Source of the DNA: Sabethes cyaneus
Taxonomy: Eukaryota; Arthropoda; Insecta; Diptera; Culicidae
Direction: 5' to 3'
Length of the DNA: 64,000 nucleotides
Assembly: GCF_943734655.1 (NCBI RefSeq)
Contig: NC_071354.1
Location: 192,794,911-192,858,910 of the forward strand
Shown: positions 41,449 through 52,610 of the stretch, piece by piece
Numbering within the stretch: the first letter of the stretch is position 1
Layout: every line of letters begins with the position of its first letter
Notes under the pieces: generated by a model
Told to the model about the DNA's origin: nothing
The model's input: only the letters and a program-made list of their open reading frames with translations
Database searches by the model: none
Translations under genes and position numbers: made by a program

Positions 41449-42837
41449 GCTCTTTGATTGTATACAAAAACGATTTATTATATTTAATTTTGATCAATCG
41501 AATGAATAAGGCGAACGAATAAATAAAGCTGCTTGAACAAAAAACACTACATAAAACTTTACAGGATTCAAAAATATTTCTTTCTAAAACCAAATATTAC
41601 ATAGTCCTAAGCCAACAATGCTGTGATCGTGTCTTGAAAATAGCATAGTTTATGGATTCATAACCATAACTTAAAGATGTCTGATAAATGAAAAATGAAT
41701 CACAGACAGCTCGATTGACAACAAATTAGTCAGCCGGTTGATGTTTTGCTGTCCACTTTATTTCCTACACCCAGGTAGGCAGTTACCAAGCACGTTTCTG
41801 CAGACTAAACCAAGTAAAGTTAAAATACCGGTGAACAACCGCTCTACTAGCGGACTGTGCACCCCTATATCAGGCAGCGAGCAAAGGCAGCAGGTATAGC
41901 CTTATACCACACAATAGCAAGCACAACCACATACTGTAATGTTCTCCAAGTAAGAACACAACATACGACTCCGGCTCCGGCTCAGCAGCCTCGGTCTGTC
42001 GCTCGCTACGAGCATCAGTTTAATTCCGACGTTCAATGCGAAACATTGCCTTCAATTAAGGCGCGCGCCACAACTCTGGTATCACAACTACCTGCGAGTG
42101 AACCACCCCGTTGCTGCCTGTGAAAATAAATAGAAGATAACAAATTGAAGTGAGTGTTTGCTTGCAAAAAGTACTAAGTGCTTCTAATATAAAGCAGGCC
42201 ATAAATTTATGATTTTTCGTACAATAAATGTTGTTACTAGTTTGTAAGCTCAGAGCAACTTTGTCATCTAGTTGAATGCTGCCTCGATTTGCAAAATAAA
42301 AACACTTCCCGTGCATCACGACTTCCGTCATCTCCTACCGTAAAAGGAACGGAATTTAAATATCAATTCACTGTCTACCTTGAGAGAGTTTAAAAGTATT
42401 AAATATGATAAATACTGCCTTCAGCTGTGCGCCACTACACTACCAGGGGCCCATAGGCCCATAGTTAGCAAAAAGAATAAATATTTACACAGTGCGTTTG
42501 TGTGCTGAAGCTTGTGTTGTGATCAACGTCAGAGAGCTGCTAGGGGACCGACCGTTGATGCGCTGCGTGCTATTATTGTTAACGTTAAAGCTGACCTGAG
42601 AAAGATACTAAATTTGCCGCAATCACGCATGAGAAGCCAGCACGTGGATTGATTCCATCACACATCATCAATGCAGTGCGATGATGCCACCTTTATGCTT
42701 GCTGATAAAATACCAGCAAGCAAGCAACTAGGTGCGGTGAATATTTATATGTGTAAATCCATCAGTGTAATAAATCTCCGATGCTCACGCAAGAGAATAC
42801 GAAACAATTATGCGGATCGCTGGTTTGTTAATTGCTA
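41449..42837. other. Intergenic sequence, no supported gene
   Basis: The open frame at 41857-42123 is rich in Ala, Thr and Pro but has no recognisable domain, promoter or splice support. The part 42420-42730 is of mixed composition and may be upstream of the exon-like segment at 42838. Confidence 0.4.
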
Positions 42838-42939
42838 TCAATTAATATGAAAACATTTTAATTGGCGATCGCCGGCGTTTAGCAGCAGCAGCAGCAAGGG
42901 TGCGAGCTGCATCCGAGTTGTAGACTGTGTCGAAGAACA
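42838..42939 (+). other. Possible non-coding first exon
   Basis: A segment with a CAGCAGCAGCAGCAA run ends in CGAAGAACA/gtaagttatg, a strong donor. The sequence type is that of an insect 5' UTR. The next downstream gene on this strand is the tandem-C2 gene, whose start exon has an acceptor in its leader at 52480, so the two could be joined. RNA data would be required to show it. Confidence 0.25.
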
Positions 42940-44284
42940 GTAAGTTATGTAAATTGGGCGATGCAAATTTGCGTGGATTGTGTTTGCTCTCGATTACTTA
43001 TGCACAACACTGGTGTCTTATTTAATTTGTTCGTTTTGAACATCTCTAATGTGTGTCGTGAAAAATGATTCAAAATAATCGTTTATTGTAAAAATATCTT
43101 CATTTCGTTCTCACGGATGTATACGCTTGTTGTGACGGCATGACTAGATAAGTAGCTACAAATTATTGTTAGCATGAATGTCATGAAACCGTTTTCTAAA
43201 ATTCTTTCGATTCAGAATGAAGGTTGCAATTATACCAGATAGATCTGGATTTTGTCGGATTTTTGATTGTGCGCCAGACGAATAGAGTCAGTGCAAAATC
43301 TTCCGGATATTTAGTTATGGACCAGATTCCGCTCCTCCGTCTTGCAAAAAGGTCATCACTTCTAATTTCAGACAAAACTTAACATCTGCGTTTGAAAGGG
43401 ATGAGACGGTACTGTTCAATAAATGAAAATTGAGTCGATGTGATCGAACCATCCCTGACTGGGCAAAACTTGCATGATGTTTCCCATGCATCGGTCAAAT
43501 TGATTGGCAGATTTTTGACAGCCACTTTTGTTTGTTTTTGTCTGTAAGTAACTATGCTACAACTATCGTGGTCGGTCGTGTTCGTTGTTCACATCCATGT
43601 TTGCCATTTGATTAAACAACAGTGAAAGGTGTTAATTTATAATTATAAAGTAATAAAGCATTTTAAGGTAACCGGTTAGCAACAGTTTTGTTCTTGGTTT
43701 TGTTAAATTGTTTCCAAAATCACATTTTCGTCAGGCAAACCAATTTTTAGTTTGAATTTGAGTCGATTTTGCCAATTTGAGTCGATTTAAAAGGGAGAGG
43801 GTGACAAAAAAATAATTTGCAATGGTTTTGCTAGGCTACCATTAAAATATATTTTACCTAAACAACCGACAAAATGTTCATTACCATGAAAAAAACCCTG
43901 TGCTCAGTCGGTTTTGATTTACTGGCGCCGCAAGGCCGTCATAGTTTGACTTGCATTCAAGCTGAAAAATCAATGCGTCATGTCGGGATTTTTGAAAAAA
44001 AAACATTGATGCCAAATGACTTAAAAATACATTGACGGATTTTCGACATCAGTAAATTTAGTCCGATTAAACTGAAGTTTCGCACAGGGTGTTATTTCAT
44101 AGTATAAATATTGTGCAAGACGTTCCGTTTTACTTGCACTCTAATATAGATAAATAGGTCTAAGGTCTGTTAAAAATAGGGGAATATGTGTAAAATGGGG
44201 TACTTCCCGATAACAACAGGAAAAGGGTGAGCACTTCCACTGCTTGTCACTTAAAACAAAAAACCGTCCAATTCGAATGCTTTC
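42940..44284. other. AT-rich non-coding sequence
   Basis: I see no gene, tRNA-like fold or clear element here. Confidence 0.5.
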
Positions 44285-44345
44285 GAGAGAGAAGCAGAAA
44301 TAGAGAGAGAAGCAGAGAGAGAGAGAGAAGCAGAGAGAGAGAGAA

Positions 44346-44428
<83 letters not shown>
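44285..44428. repeat. (GA)n microsatellite
   Basis: Alternating GA with a few GAAGCA interruptions at the left edge. The Arg/Glu and Ser/Leu open frames across it are artefacts. Confidence 0.95.
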
Positions 44429-44430
<2 letters not shown>

Positions 44431-45204
44431 CAACGACGATCGCTGATTTGCTTTTAATAAATTAGAAGCAATTTTTAATATCAATTTTCGGTTTTCAACC
44501 AGCATTTTTAAATCTCGAAAATTAATGTTCGCATGCGTCGTAGAGCCAAAATTTTTCAGGAAGGAGAACATAATTTTTTCGACTTTCCTCTTAAGCTTTT
44601 CACCACTATGAATTATTTTCTGAAAACTTTTTGCAGCTAATATTTTTCGTGGATTATTAAAATAATTTGCTTGAATTTTCATAGAAGAAATAGAAAATTC
44701 TATAAAATTCTAGGACAATTCATCGCATTGTGTACAATAATATTAAAAAATTCTCGCTAAAGGCTGGTTTTTTACGTTCTTTTTTGAGAAGTGAATCTCC
44801 CTAATAATGCATGATTGGTTAATATTTTGGGTAGAAAATTTTAGAATGTGGATTGAATTGGATTTAAATGAAGCGCTTAACAGTTTAAGCAAAAAGTATC
44901 TTTTAGCGTTGGAAGTTCCCGGAACGTATGGTGTAAAATAAGAACGCTCAAAAACAACATTTGTACCAAAAACATTAAAAATTTCTGGCCCGTGTCAAAG
45001 ACAAAGAAGAAACTTCAATGAAAGGGTTTAACTTTTCACATTTTTCAAAAATTGTTGTTCATCGAACCTCAAGCAACGCTCGTTTCTTTTGGAGGGCGAA
45101 CCTGGGCTGATAAACATTCGCTATTAATAGCTATAATTTATACCTACTACAAACATATGGAAACTTTTCAAAAGGGTCTTTTTACAATTTAAGAACACAC
45201 CAAA
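44429..45204. other. AT-rich non-coding sequence
   Basis: No supported feature. Confidence 0.5.
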
Positions 45205-45330
45205 TGCTCACTTACTTACTTACTTATGTGTCCATGTCCGCCGGTCCGGCAGAACAAAGGAATGCAATCAGAGATCTCCACTGCTGACGGTTACCCGCCA
45301 TGGCTTTACCTGCCGCCAGAACAGGTTCTC

Positions 45331-47351
45331 CCCAGCAAACATTTTGGTCTGTATAACTTAATTCCAAATGAGATAAACGTCAGCATATAAGGTCTATCAA
45401 ATCATATATCATGCGCAGAAACGGCATATACATGCAAAAGTGGAGGCGATATACATGATTTAGTTCTTCAGAATAATTGAAATGCCGACAAAACAAAACA
45501 GTTTATACGACTGAGCCGATTGACTGGATTGCATTTCGACACAGTTACGATAATATTTCTACTCTACCCTTCGCCTTTCCCCCATGTGGTAAATGGCAAG
45601 TGTCAAAAATTGCATACAGAGCAGGCTATTTATAGCCATATATTCGCCCTGAAAGTTAATGAGACAAAAAAGTAAAAGCTAGGCTGAAAGCTTTTTTTCA
45701 TAAGCTTCCAGATATTACCGACCTGTCACAATATTTAACTTTTTTGTCTATATCATTTAAAACAAGCTGTACTCACCTGGTTTAGAACCAAGAATCACCC
45801 GTACCGCAGTATTTGTTCATTACCTTTAAGCTACTGGTACATCAGTACCTCAATGATATTTTTGCACATCTTAAACCTTACATGTACGAATCGTACATGT
45901 AAGCAATGAGATCTTATCTGATGCATTGAACATGTAAGCACGGATTTGATTCATTCTCATCCGACATACGAGTTTGTGTCAATTGTGACTGAATTACAGT
46001 GTCGTAAATAAGTTTGCATTTGATCGGTAATATCATTAAAATTAAATTAAAATGCTGACTTCATGGAATGATATGCAGTACCTTTGTTAGCATTCCGTGG
46101 TACAGATTGTTCTAAATATACATTAGAATACGTTATATGCATATTCATATTTGATTACATGAAGATAATATTATTAAAGCTCAAGTACAAAAATGTTGTC
46201 TGTTATTTCAGAAGCTCTTAAAAAGAAATTAAAAGTTATTTAAAATAGAATGCTGAACATTTAGATGCTATAGGACAGCTCAAAATTACTTACAACAATA
46301 TGCATCAAACATTATTTTTTACTGTACCAGTTTAATGCTGAATGTCTTTTTCCAATTCCACTTAACATTTGCATTTCTTCTGAAAAGCCATAAGATGCAC
46401 TGATATTAAGGCATTTAGATTAGCGGAATGGATCATAATCTAGACTGGTCCAGTTCTGAGAAATACTCTCCTTGGTAAATTTTAAGATTTCCGTTCGTTC
46501 ACTTACCTATCAGAGAAATATCTAAAAAATTATGAATTTCTATTTTTAACATTTTTAATTTTTAAAACGTTTCGTTACGTGGTTTTAATACGCCAAAAAA
46601 CAATCAAACTCTTCAAAGAGTGCTTTTTCAAAAAGATCATTTATTGTCTTGTCAGTATGTCTTAATCATTATATGCTTGCTGCTTAATATTTAGGCGGAC
46701 TTATTTGAATTATTAACATTTTGAAAATAGGTAAAAAGGTAATTGTAAAAATTTTTCAAACCAGATAATAGTTTTTTGAATATTCCGCCACAATAAAAAT
46801 AAGTTCAATTTTAACAAAAGAAATAAATAGATATTCAAATTTAAAATAAAAGCGAAGAAACCGTTAATTTTTTTGGTTGACAAATCTGCATTAAGAACGT
46901 ATCCTTGAAATCTCTCTATTTTGTTGTTTTTGTTGTAAAGAAATAACAACAAATTTGAACGTGTTTTGATGCAAACCGTATTTTAATGCACCTAGAATCT
47001 CATGATTAGCACTGCTTGAATATAAATCTAAAACGATGTCATATAAGACATTTTGCAAAGCATAATCCGATGAAAACTGTAATTAAATAAGATTATATCT
47101 TCATGATAGCCATTGTTGGTAACTAAATCTAAGAAATCGTCATATGCGATATTCGCTTAGCATAACCCGATTATCTTTCGACCTATTTACGATTTTTACT
47201 ATTAATTCGTATATCAATCATCGTGTGCATTACATACGATGAAATTTGTACAATGTGTTTACAACGTGTGTACATTTATACGAGTCCGATGTGATATCCA
47301 TTTATATAAGATTAAATCTCGACATGGATATACGATATCTGGTTTGCTGGG
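45331..47351. mobile_element. 2.0-kb inverted-repeat element, CCCAGCAAAC ends
   Basis: The ends are CCCAGCAAACA (45331) and its inverse GGTTTGCTGGG (to 47351). The flanks ...GGTTCTC and TCGTTTACAGCC rejoin to the RTE sequence with a TC overlap, so the target duplication may be 2 bp. The interior is AT-rich, has a palindrome ACATGTACGAATCGTACATGT near 45890, and encodes no transposase. I do not recognise the family. Confidence 0.65.
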
Positions 47352-50005
47352 TCGTTTACAGCCAGGATGTCGTAGGCTAAGCTCCGTCCCCATGCGTCTC
47401 TGGGTCTGCCTCTTCTACGCTGTTCTTGTGGATTCCAGTCGAGTGCTTCTCTGCAGATCTCGTTCGCTCCTTTCCTCTAGGTGTGTCCGATCCACTTCCA
47501 GCTACGTTCACGAATTTCTGTTGCTATCGGCCGTAGATGATCGGCCGGTTAATGAATACCTGCAGTTTTTGCGTTGTTTCCACTGAGACGCACCACGTTT
47601 CGCAGGCATACAGCAGTACAGATTTAAAGTTTGAATTAAAGATTCGGGTTTTCGTACGTAGAGTGATCTGGTTTGAGCGCCAAATGTTTCGCAGACCTGC
47701 AAAGGCACCCCTGGCCTTCCTGATCCATGTGGCTATATCATTCTTGGTACCACCATCGGGCGTAGTCTGGCTACCAAGATATTAAAAGGCATCTATCCGC
47801 TCAACTTGTTGTTCCGCTACTGTGAAGTTGGTGGCATTATCAGTGTTCACTACCACAGACTTAGTTTTTGGTACATTGACTGTGAGACCTGCCTGGCAGA
47901 GGTCATCTAACTAGCTCTGCATACCGTTTCGGCGTTGTGCGAGCAAGACAATGTCGTGGGCTAAGGCGAGGTCATTTGGCTGCTCCATCGTCCGTCAGAA
48001 GATTCCAAAGCAATTCTCGATGTGGTCTACTGTCAATTGCTCCAACTAATATCTCATCCATAACGATGAGAAACAGAAGCGGTGATAAAATGCAGCCCTG
48101 TCTCACGCCAGCAGTAACCCTTATGGGGTCGGACAAGACGCCGTCGTGCAAAACCTTGCACGAGAACGCCTCGTACTGAGCCTCGATGAGATGGACTAGC
48201 TTATCTGGAACTCCTCTACGCCTAAGTGCGCCCCAGATGTTTTCGTGATTGAGTTGGTCGAACGCCTTTTCGAAGTCAACGAACACCAGCAGAAGAGAGT
48301 CCTGGAATTCGTTGATCTGCTCCAATATAATGCGGAGCGTTGTGATATGGTCTACACATGATCGGCCAGCACGGAATCCAGCTTGCTGCCGCCGGAGAGT
48401 AGCGTCGATCTTCTCCTGGATCCGGTTGAGGATTACCTTACAGAGTACTTTGAGAGTAATACAGAGCAACGTGATGCCACGCCAGTTACCGCATTCCGTT
48501 AGGTCTCCTTTCTTAGGGACTTTGACCAATATGGCCTGCATCCAGTCCACCGGAAAAGTTGCGGTTTCCCAAATATTGCTGAAAAGCTGATGCATCATCT
48601 GGGCTGACAAAGATGGGTCAGCTTTGAGCATTTCGGCTGAAATACGATCTATCCCTGGCGCTCTATTGGATTTCATACTCTTGATGGCTGCTACAATTTT
48701 AGCCAGCGATGGCGCCTCCGAGTTCACGCGATTCATTCGACGAACTGTAGGCGTCATACGCTGCTGGTTTTGTTGGTCCCTGACATTTGAAACTCGGAAG
48801 AGTTGTTCAAAATGTTCAGTCCATCGCTTAAGCTGTTTTGTACGGTCAGTCAGTTGCTGACCAGCTCTGTCCTTTAGCGGCATCTTTGTATTCATCCTGG
48901 CACCACTAAGGCGGTGAGAAATATCGTACAATAAACGGATATCACCATTGGCGGCGGCGGTTTCTCCTTGTTCGGCTAGGGAGTTAGTCCACGCTCTCTT
49001 GTCCCGCCTACAAGCACGTTTAACAGCCCTCTCCAGTTCGGCGCATCGTTGACGGGCAGCTGTCTTAGCCGATCTGGTCCGCGCTCGGTCAATGCCGGCT
49101 TTCGCCTCTCTCCGCTCGTCGATATTCCTCCATGTTTCATCCGAAATCCACTCCCACCGCCCGCTGCGCGCTTTGCCGATGGTTTCATCACTGGTCGTGA
49201 TGAAGGCGTTCTTGATGCCGGTCCATTGCTCTTCGACGGTTCCACCAGGTGGCAGCTCCGAAGCTCAAGATTCAAGTTGTTCGACAAAGGCCCTTTTCAC
49301 CACAGGATTCTCCAATCGGCGGACGTCGTAGCGGCACCCAACTTTCTCCTCCCGTCGTTGGACACGTGCGACGCGCAGACGTATCTCAGCGATAACAAGA
49401 TGATGGTCGGATGCAATATCAGCGCTGCGTTTGTTGCGTACATCAAGAAGGTTTCTTCGCCATTTCCGGCTGATTCAGATGTGGTCGATTTGGTTTTCTG
49501 TTCGGCCGTCGCGGGAGACACACGTGACTTTATGTACTGGTCTATGGGGGAAGAGCTATCCACCAATGACCATGTCGTTATTACCACAGAATTCTCTAAA
49601 CAGCTCCCCGTTTTCGCTCATCTCTCCTAGGCCATGGCGTCCCATGACGCGTTCAAGGTCCACGTTGTTGGAGCCAATCTTCGCGTTGAAGTCCCCCTTC
49701 GGGATTTTCTCAACCACTCTGTTCAGCTGGCTGTAAAAACTCTCTTTCTCCTGCAAGTCGGCAGCATCTGTTGGCGCATAGCACTGGGTTGCCGTAAGGT
49801 TCCTAACCTGTGTTCTGAATCTGGCAACGATTATTCGCTCATTTATCGGTTCCCACTTCATCAGGGCCGCATGTGCCCCTGGGTTCAGTAGGAATCCAAC
49901 TCCTCTTTCTCGAGTAGCATTTTCACCTCGTATACCAGAGTAGAGCAAGACTTGCCCGGATGATGTCCTGTGTTCGCCAGTACCCGACCAGCGGACCTTG
50001 CTCAA
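47352..50005 (-). pseudogene. RTE-type endonuclease/reverse transcriptase, frameshifted
   Basis: The endonuclease part (50005-49556) has QCYAPTDAADLQEKESFY, KGDFNAKIG and NNDMVIGG. After several frame changes the RT part (48931-47972) shows SNRAPGIDRISAEML, NWRGITLLCITLKVLCKVI, QAGFRAGRSCVDHI, VFVDFEKAFDQLNH and GVRQGCILSPLLF. The last is characteristic of the RTE/JAM1 type. The YADD region near 47970-47940 is damaged (ALAHDIVLLA). The C-terminal part continues to 47352 with more stops (LGSQTTPDGGT, RIFNSNFKSVLLYACETW). Confidence 0.75.
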
Positions 50006-50444
50006 ACCCAGGATTTCAAGCTTTAGGCGGCTAGCTTCCCTTGCAAGTCGAGCCAGCTTGCCCTGCTGGTATATTCTATGTTCCGATTCGTGTCCGTGTT
50101 TTCATGCTAAAGGTCGTTGCCAATAATCCAGAGAGATTTCTTCTTTCATTTTAGGTAACTTTTTTATGTTCTGGTACAGTAGGCTGTTAACCTAAGGTCC
50201 TTATCCCGCTGATGGGGCTGCCATCTTAATGTGGGCGGGAGCCACTGTGCCCCCTTTCCTGTTAGTATACGACAACCGAAGTTGCGTTCCCCAGCCGGCA
50301 CCTCGTGGAGGTAGGAATAGGAGTTAATGAACAGAGGTTATGGAATGCACATGTTCACCCTTTGCCAGTCATCTGTACAGATTATGATAAACCTCGGTTC
50401 AGATCATGTTCATTCCATGATTGCGTTGAGAAATATAACAGATA

Positions 50445-50568
50445 GGGTGATTTATATATTGTGGACAGGCGTTACGCGTACTCTATTTTGAACTTTTATA
50501 GCAAAATCAAATGGAAAATGCCCAAAATAGAGGAGGCGTAACGCTTGTCCAAAATACATAAATCACCC
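50445..50568. mobile_element. MITE with TA target, about 124 bp
   Basis: The left end GGGTGATTTATATATTGTGG and inner GGCGTTACGC are mirrored at GCGTAACGC and ATACATAAATCACCC. TA flanks both ends (50443-50444 and 50569-50570), consistent with Tc1/mariner-type movement. Confidence 0.7.
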
Positions 50569-50764
50569 TACAGACGATTGGTTGCGCGCAGCGTATGAAT
50601 CTCAATACATACAACATGAGTAACCTTTTTTCTCGCGGCTAGGTGAGATGTAACACCGTGATCGACTGTTGAGACTATACAGAGAACAAAATCTTATGAT
50701 CAACGCTAAAGATACACTGTTTGTCATGACTGAAGTTTTTAGAACGTCTTAGTATAATACGAAA

Positions 50765-50949
50765 CCTAAAATTAAAAATTAAAATTAAAAGATACGTATT
50801 TCGCCTACGACTTGTACGCTTTCTAGTTCAAAAACAGACACTTAGGAAGCCTGCAAGTCGTAGGCGAAATACGTATCCGTCGTGAATAAAATCTACATAG
50901 TAGAATTAAATTGGATAAGTTTTCTTCTTTTTTAATTTTTAATTTTAGG
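50765..50949. repeat. Two-layer foldback, 185 bp
   Basis: The outer arms CCTAAAATTAAAAATTAAAA and its inverse lie at the two ends. The inner arms are a perfect 24-bp inverted pair starting GATACGTATTTCGCCTACGA (50791-50814 and 50854-50877). The loop is about 39 nt. It separates two stretches that share CTGTTTGTCATG (near 50720 and 50953). Confidence 0.65.
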
Positions 50950-51960
50950 TACTGTTTGTCATGTACTGTACGGATCGGGATCTCTGCGTGTGGCGATAAC
51001 TCACAGATTTGATCAAAATCACTGATTTTCCATCCCTGGACCTGAGCATTGAAATCCCCGATAACGATCTTGAAATCATGCTTTGAGCAGCGGTCGTATT
51101 TACTCTCCAACTGCACGTATAATTCATCCTTGTCGTCAACGGTACTTCTGAGGAGAGGGTTGTGCATGTTGAGGATACTTATGTTGAAGAACCGGCCCTT
51201 GATTCTCAACCTGTACGTTTGAGGATTGATTGTCCACCACCAAATCACTCGTTTCCGCTTCACACTCATCATTATGAACGCTGTACCTAGTTCCCCAAGC
51301 AACATTGTGAGTTTTATGGTACTCTTATGGCGGTCTTCATGACCAATTTTGGTCTTAAACGCCATCATAAGAGTGTTATAAAACCCAAATTGTTACTTGG
51401 ATCGTGTGTCTTGCCGCAGCTCTATTAAATGGTATATGTCCATCTCTGAACGTACGTACCGTTAAGCTCTTTTAGCAAACCTCCTGCAGTGCTATGACGT
51501 CGAATTTGCGCCTTTTTAATACGTCAGAAACCATTCGAGTGCTCCCTTGGAAGTTTCGAGATTGGCAGTTCCACAGCCCGAGTTTCCAACCCATAGTCCT
51601 TTTCGGTCGTGTGGGTCTATTCCACTCCGAATTGCCTTGTTTTTCGTTCATTGTGATGGCGGCTTGCAAAGCGGTGCAACCAATCCCCTGTTTCGCCGGA
51701 AGACCAACGAAGCTCGAAAGAGCCCTCCTTCCCTATCAGCACAGGACCTTGGCTTCCACCAGGGTTGGTTATCCGATCTTCACCAAGGTTGCTCGTATCC
51801 CGGCTAGTGCTGAATAAGAGGCTGTGAACTTCGTTGGAGTCACATGCTCTGGCGGGTGTTGTGGGTTCAAATCCGGTTATAATCTCAGATTATAGCTTGG
51901 TTCGACCCATGCACCTTCCAGCATTGGACAAAAGGTAGGAGTCACAAAGACAACTTGTTA
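50950..51960 (-). pseudogene. Second RTE-like LINE, 5' part only
   Basis: The minus strand begins with a leader (51960-51670). It then encodes MGWKLGLWNCQSRNF, VSDVLKRRKFDVIALQEVC (an endonuclease N-terminus), TYRLRIKGRFFNISILNMHNP and KIVIGDFNAQVQGW. There are frame breaks between blocks. The sequence is lost before the RT domain. Confidence 0.65.
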
Positions 51961-52480
51961 AGCGTAGCTACCTATTACCCCCCTTCTTTTCCACTCTTTC
52001 CCCTCCATTCCCAAAAAATCCTTCATTACTTTCCTTTACCGTCCCTTCATCAATTGTAGAACCATCGTTTTAAAACAAAATATTAATATATGCCTGACCG
52101 CATTTGAAGGTCAAGACTAAAATCACGAGGTTTGGTCAACGAACATATATGTTTGCAAATTGCGGCTCTAGAATCGACGTTAGATTCGTCGTTTTAATTT
52201 TTATTTCACAATAGCGACGGAAGAGAATGTAAACAACGAGATTTGCGTTGAAAGCGTAAAGTTTATCTATAATTATTCAGGCACCACACCTGTATTTCTC
52301 ATATAAAACTGCCAATGTCAATAAGCTCAAAAGATGCTAATTTTCGCTTACACTGTCTTTGATTACAATACAACACAGATTGATAGTGTAAGGTTTTATC
52401 ATCTTTAGAATAACAGGAGAGCGTCACGAGTAAATAACTATCTAATTTCGTTTTAATATGCCATATGCATTTGATTTCAG
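51961..52480 (+). other. Spacer upstream of the tandem-C2 gene
   Basis: A C-rich tract lies at 51975-52025, then AT-rich sequence. It ends at the intron acceptor ttgatttcag before 52481. Confidence 0.5.
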
Positions 52481-52610
52481 AACTACCGAGACTTGAAAGT
52501 CCCATCCAAACAAGATGAATCATCAGCTCTAATCCACGACATCGTGAGATCAGCAACCATTCTAAAACACCTGTACAAAACCCCTATTAAGAGAGCCTAT
52601 CAAAACCGCA

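Larger units (their letters stand above)
45205..50370 (-). mobile_element. RTE-type LINE, decayed, split by a 2-kb insertion
   Basis: On the minus strand it runs from a leader (50370-50160) through endonuclease, RT and a C-terminal end GPADMDT-like at 45227 to a (TAAG)n tail near 45205-45226. Tandem short tails are typical of RTE elements. The inverted-repeat element at 45331-47351 interrupts its last 130 bp. The break is proven by the copy at 58617-58860, where the two halves are adjacent. Confidence 0.75.

Noticed and set aside
41857..42123. 88-codon Ala/Thr/Pro frame
   Set aside because: No homology I recognise and no transcription signals, so it is not called.
44227..44682. Arg/Glu-repeat and Ser/Leu-repeat frames
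   Set aside because: They come from the (GA)n microsatellite.
51850..51880. GGTTCAAATCC, a B-box-like word, as a possible tRNA gene
   Set aside because: No A box or cloverleaf fits around it and it lies in a LINE leader.
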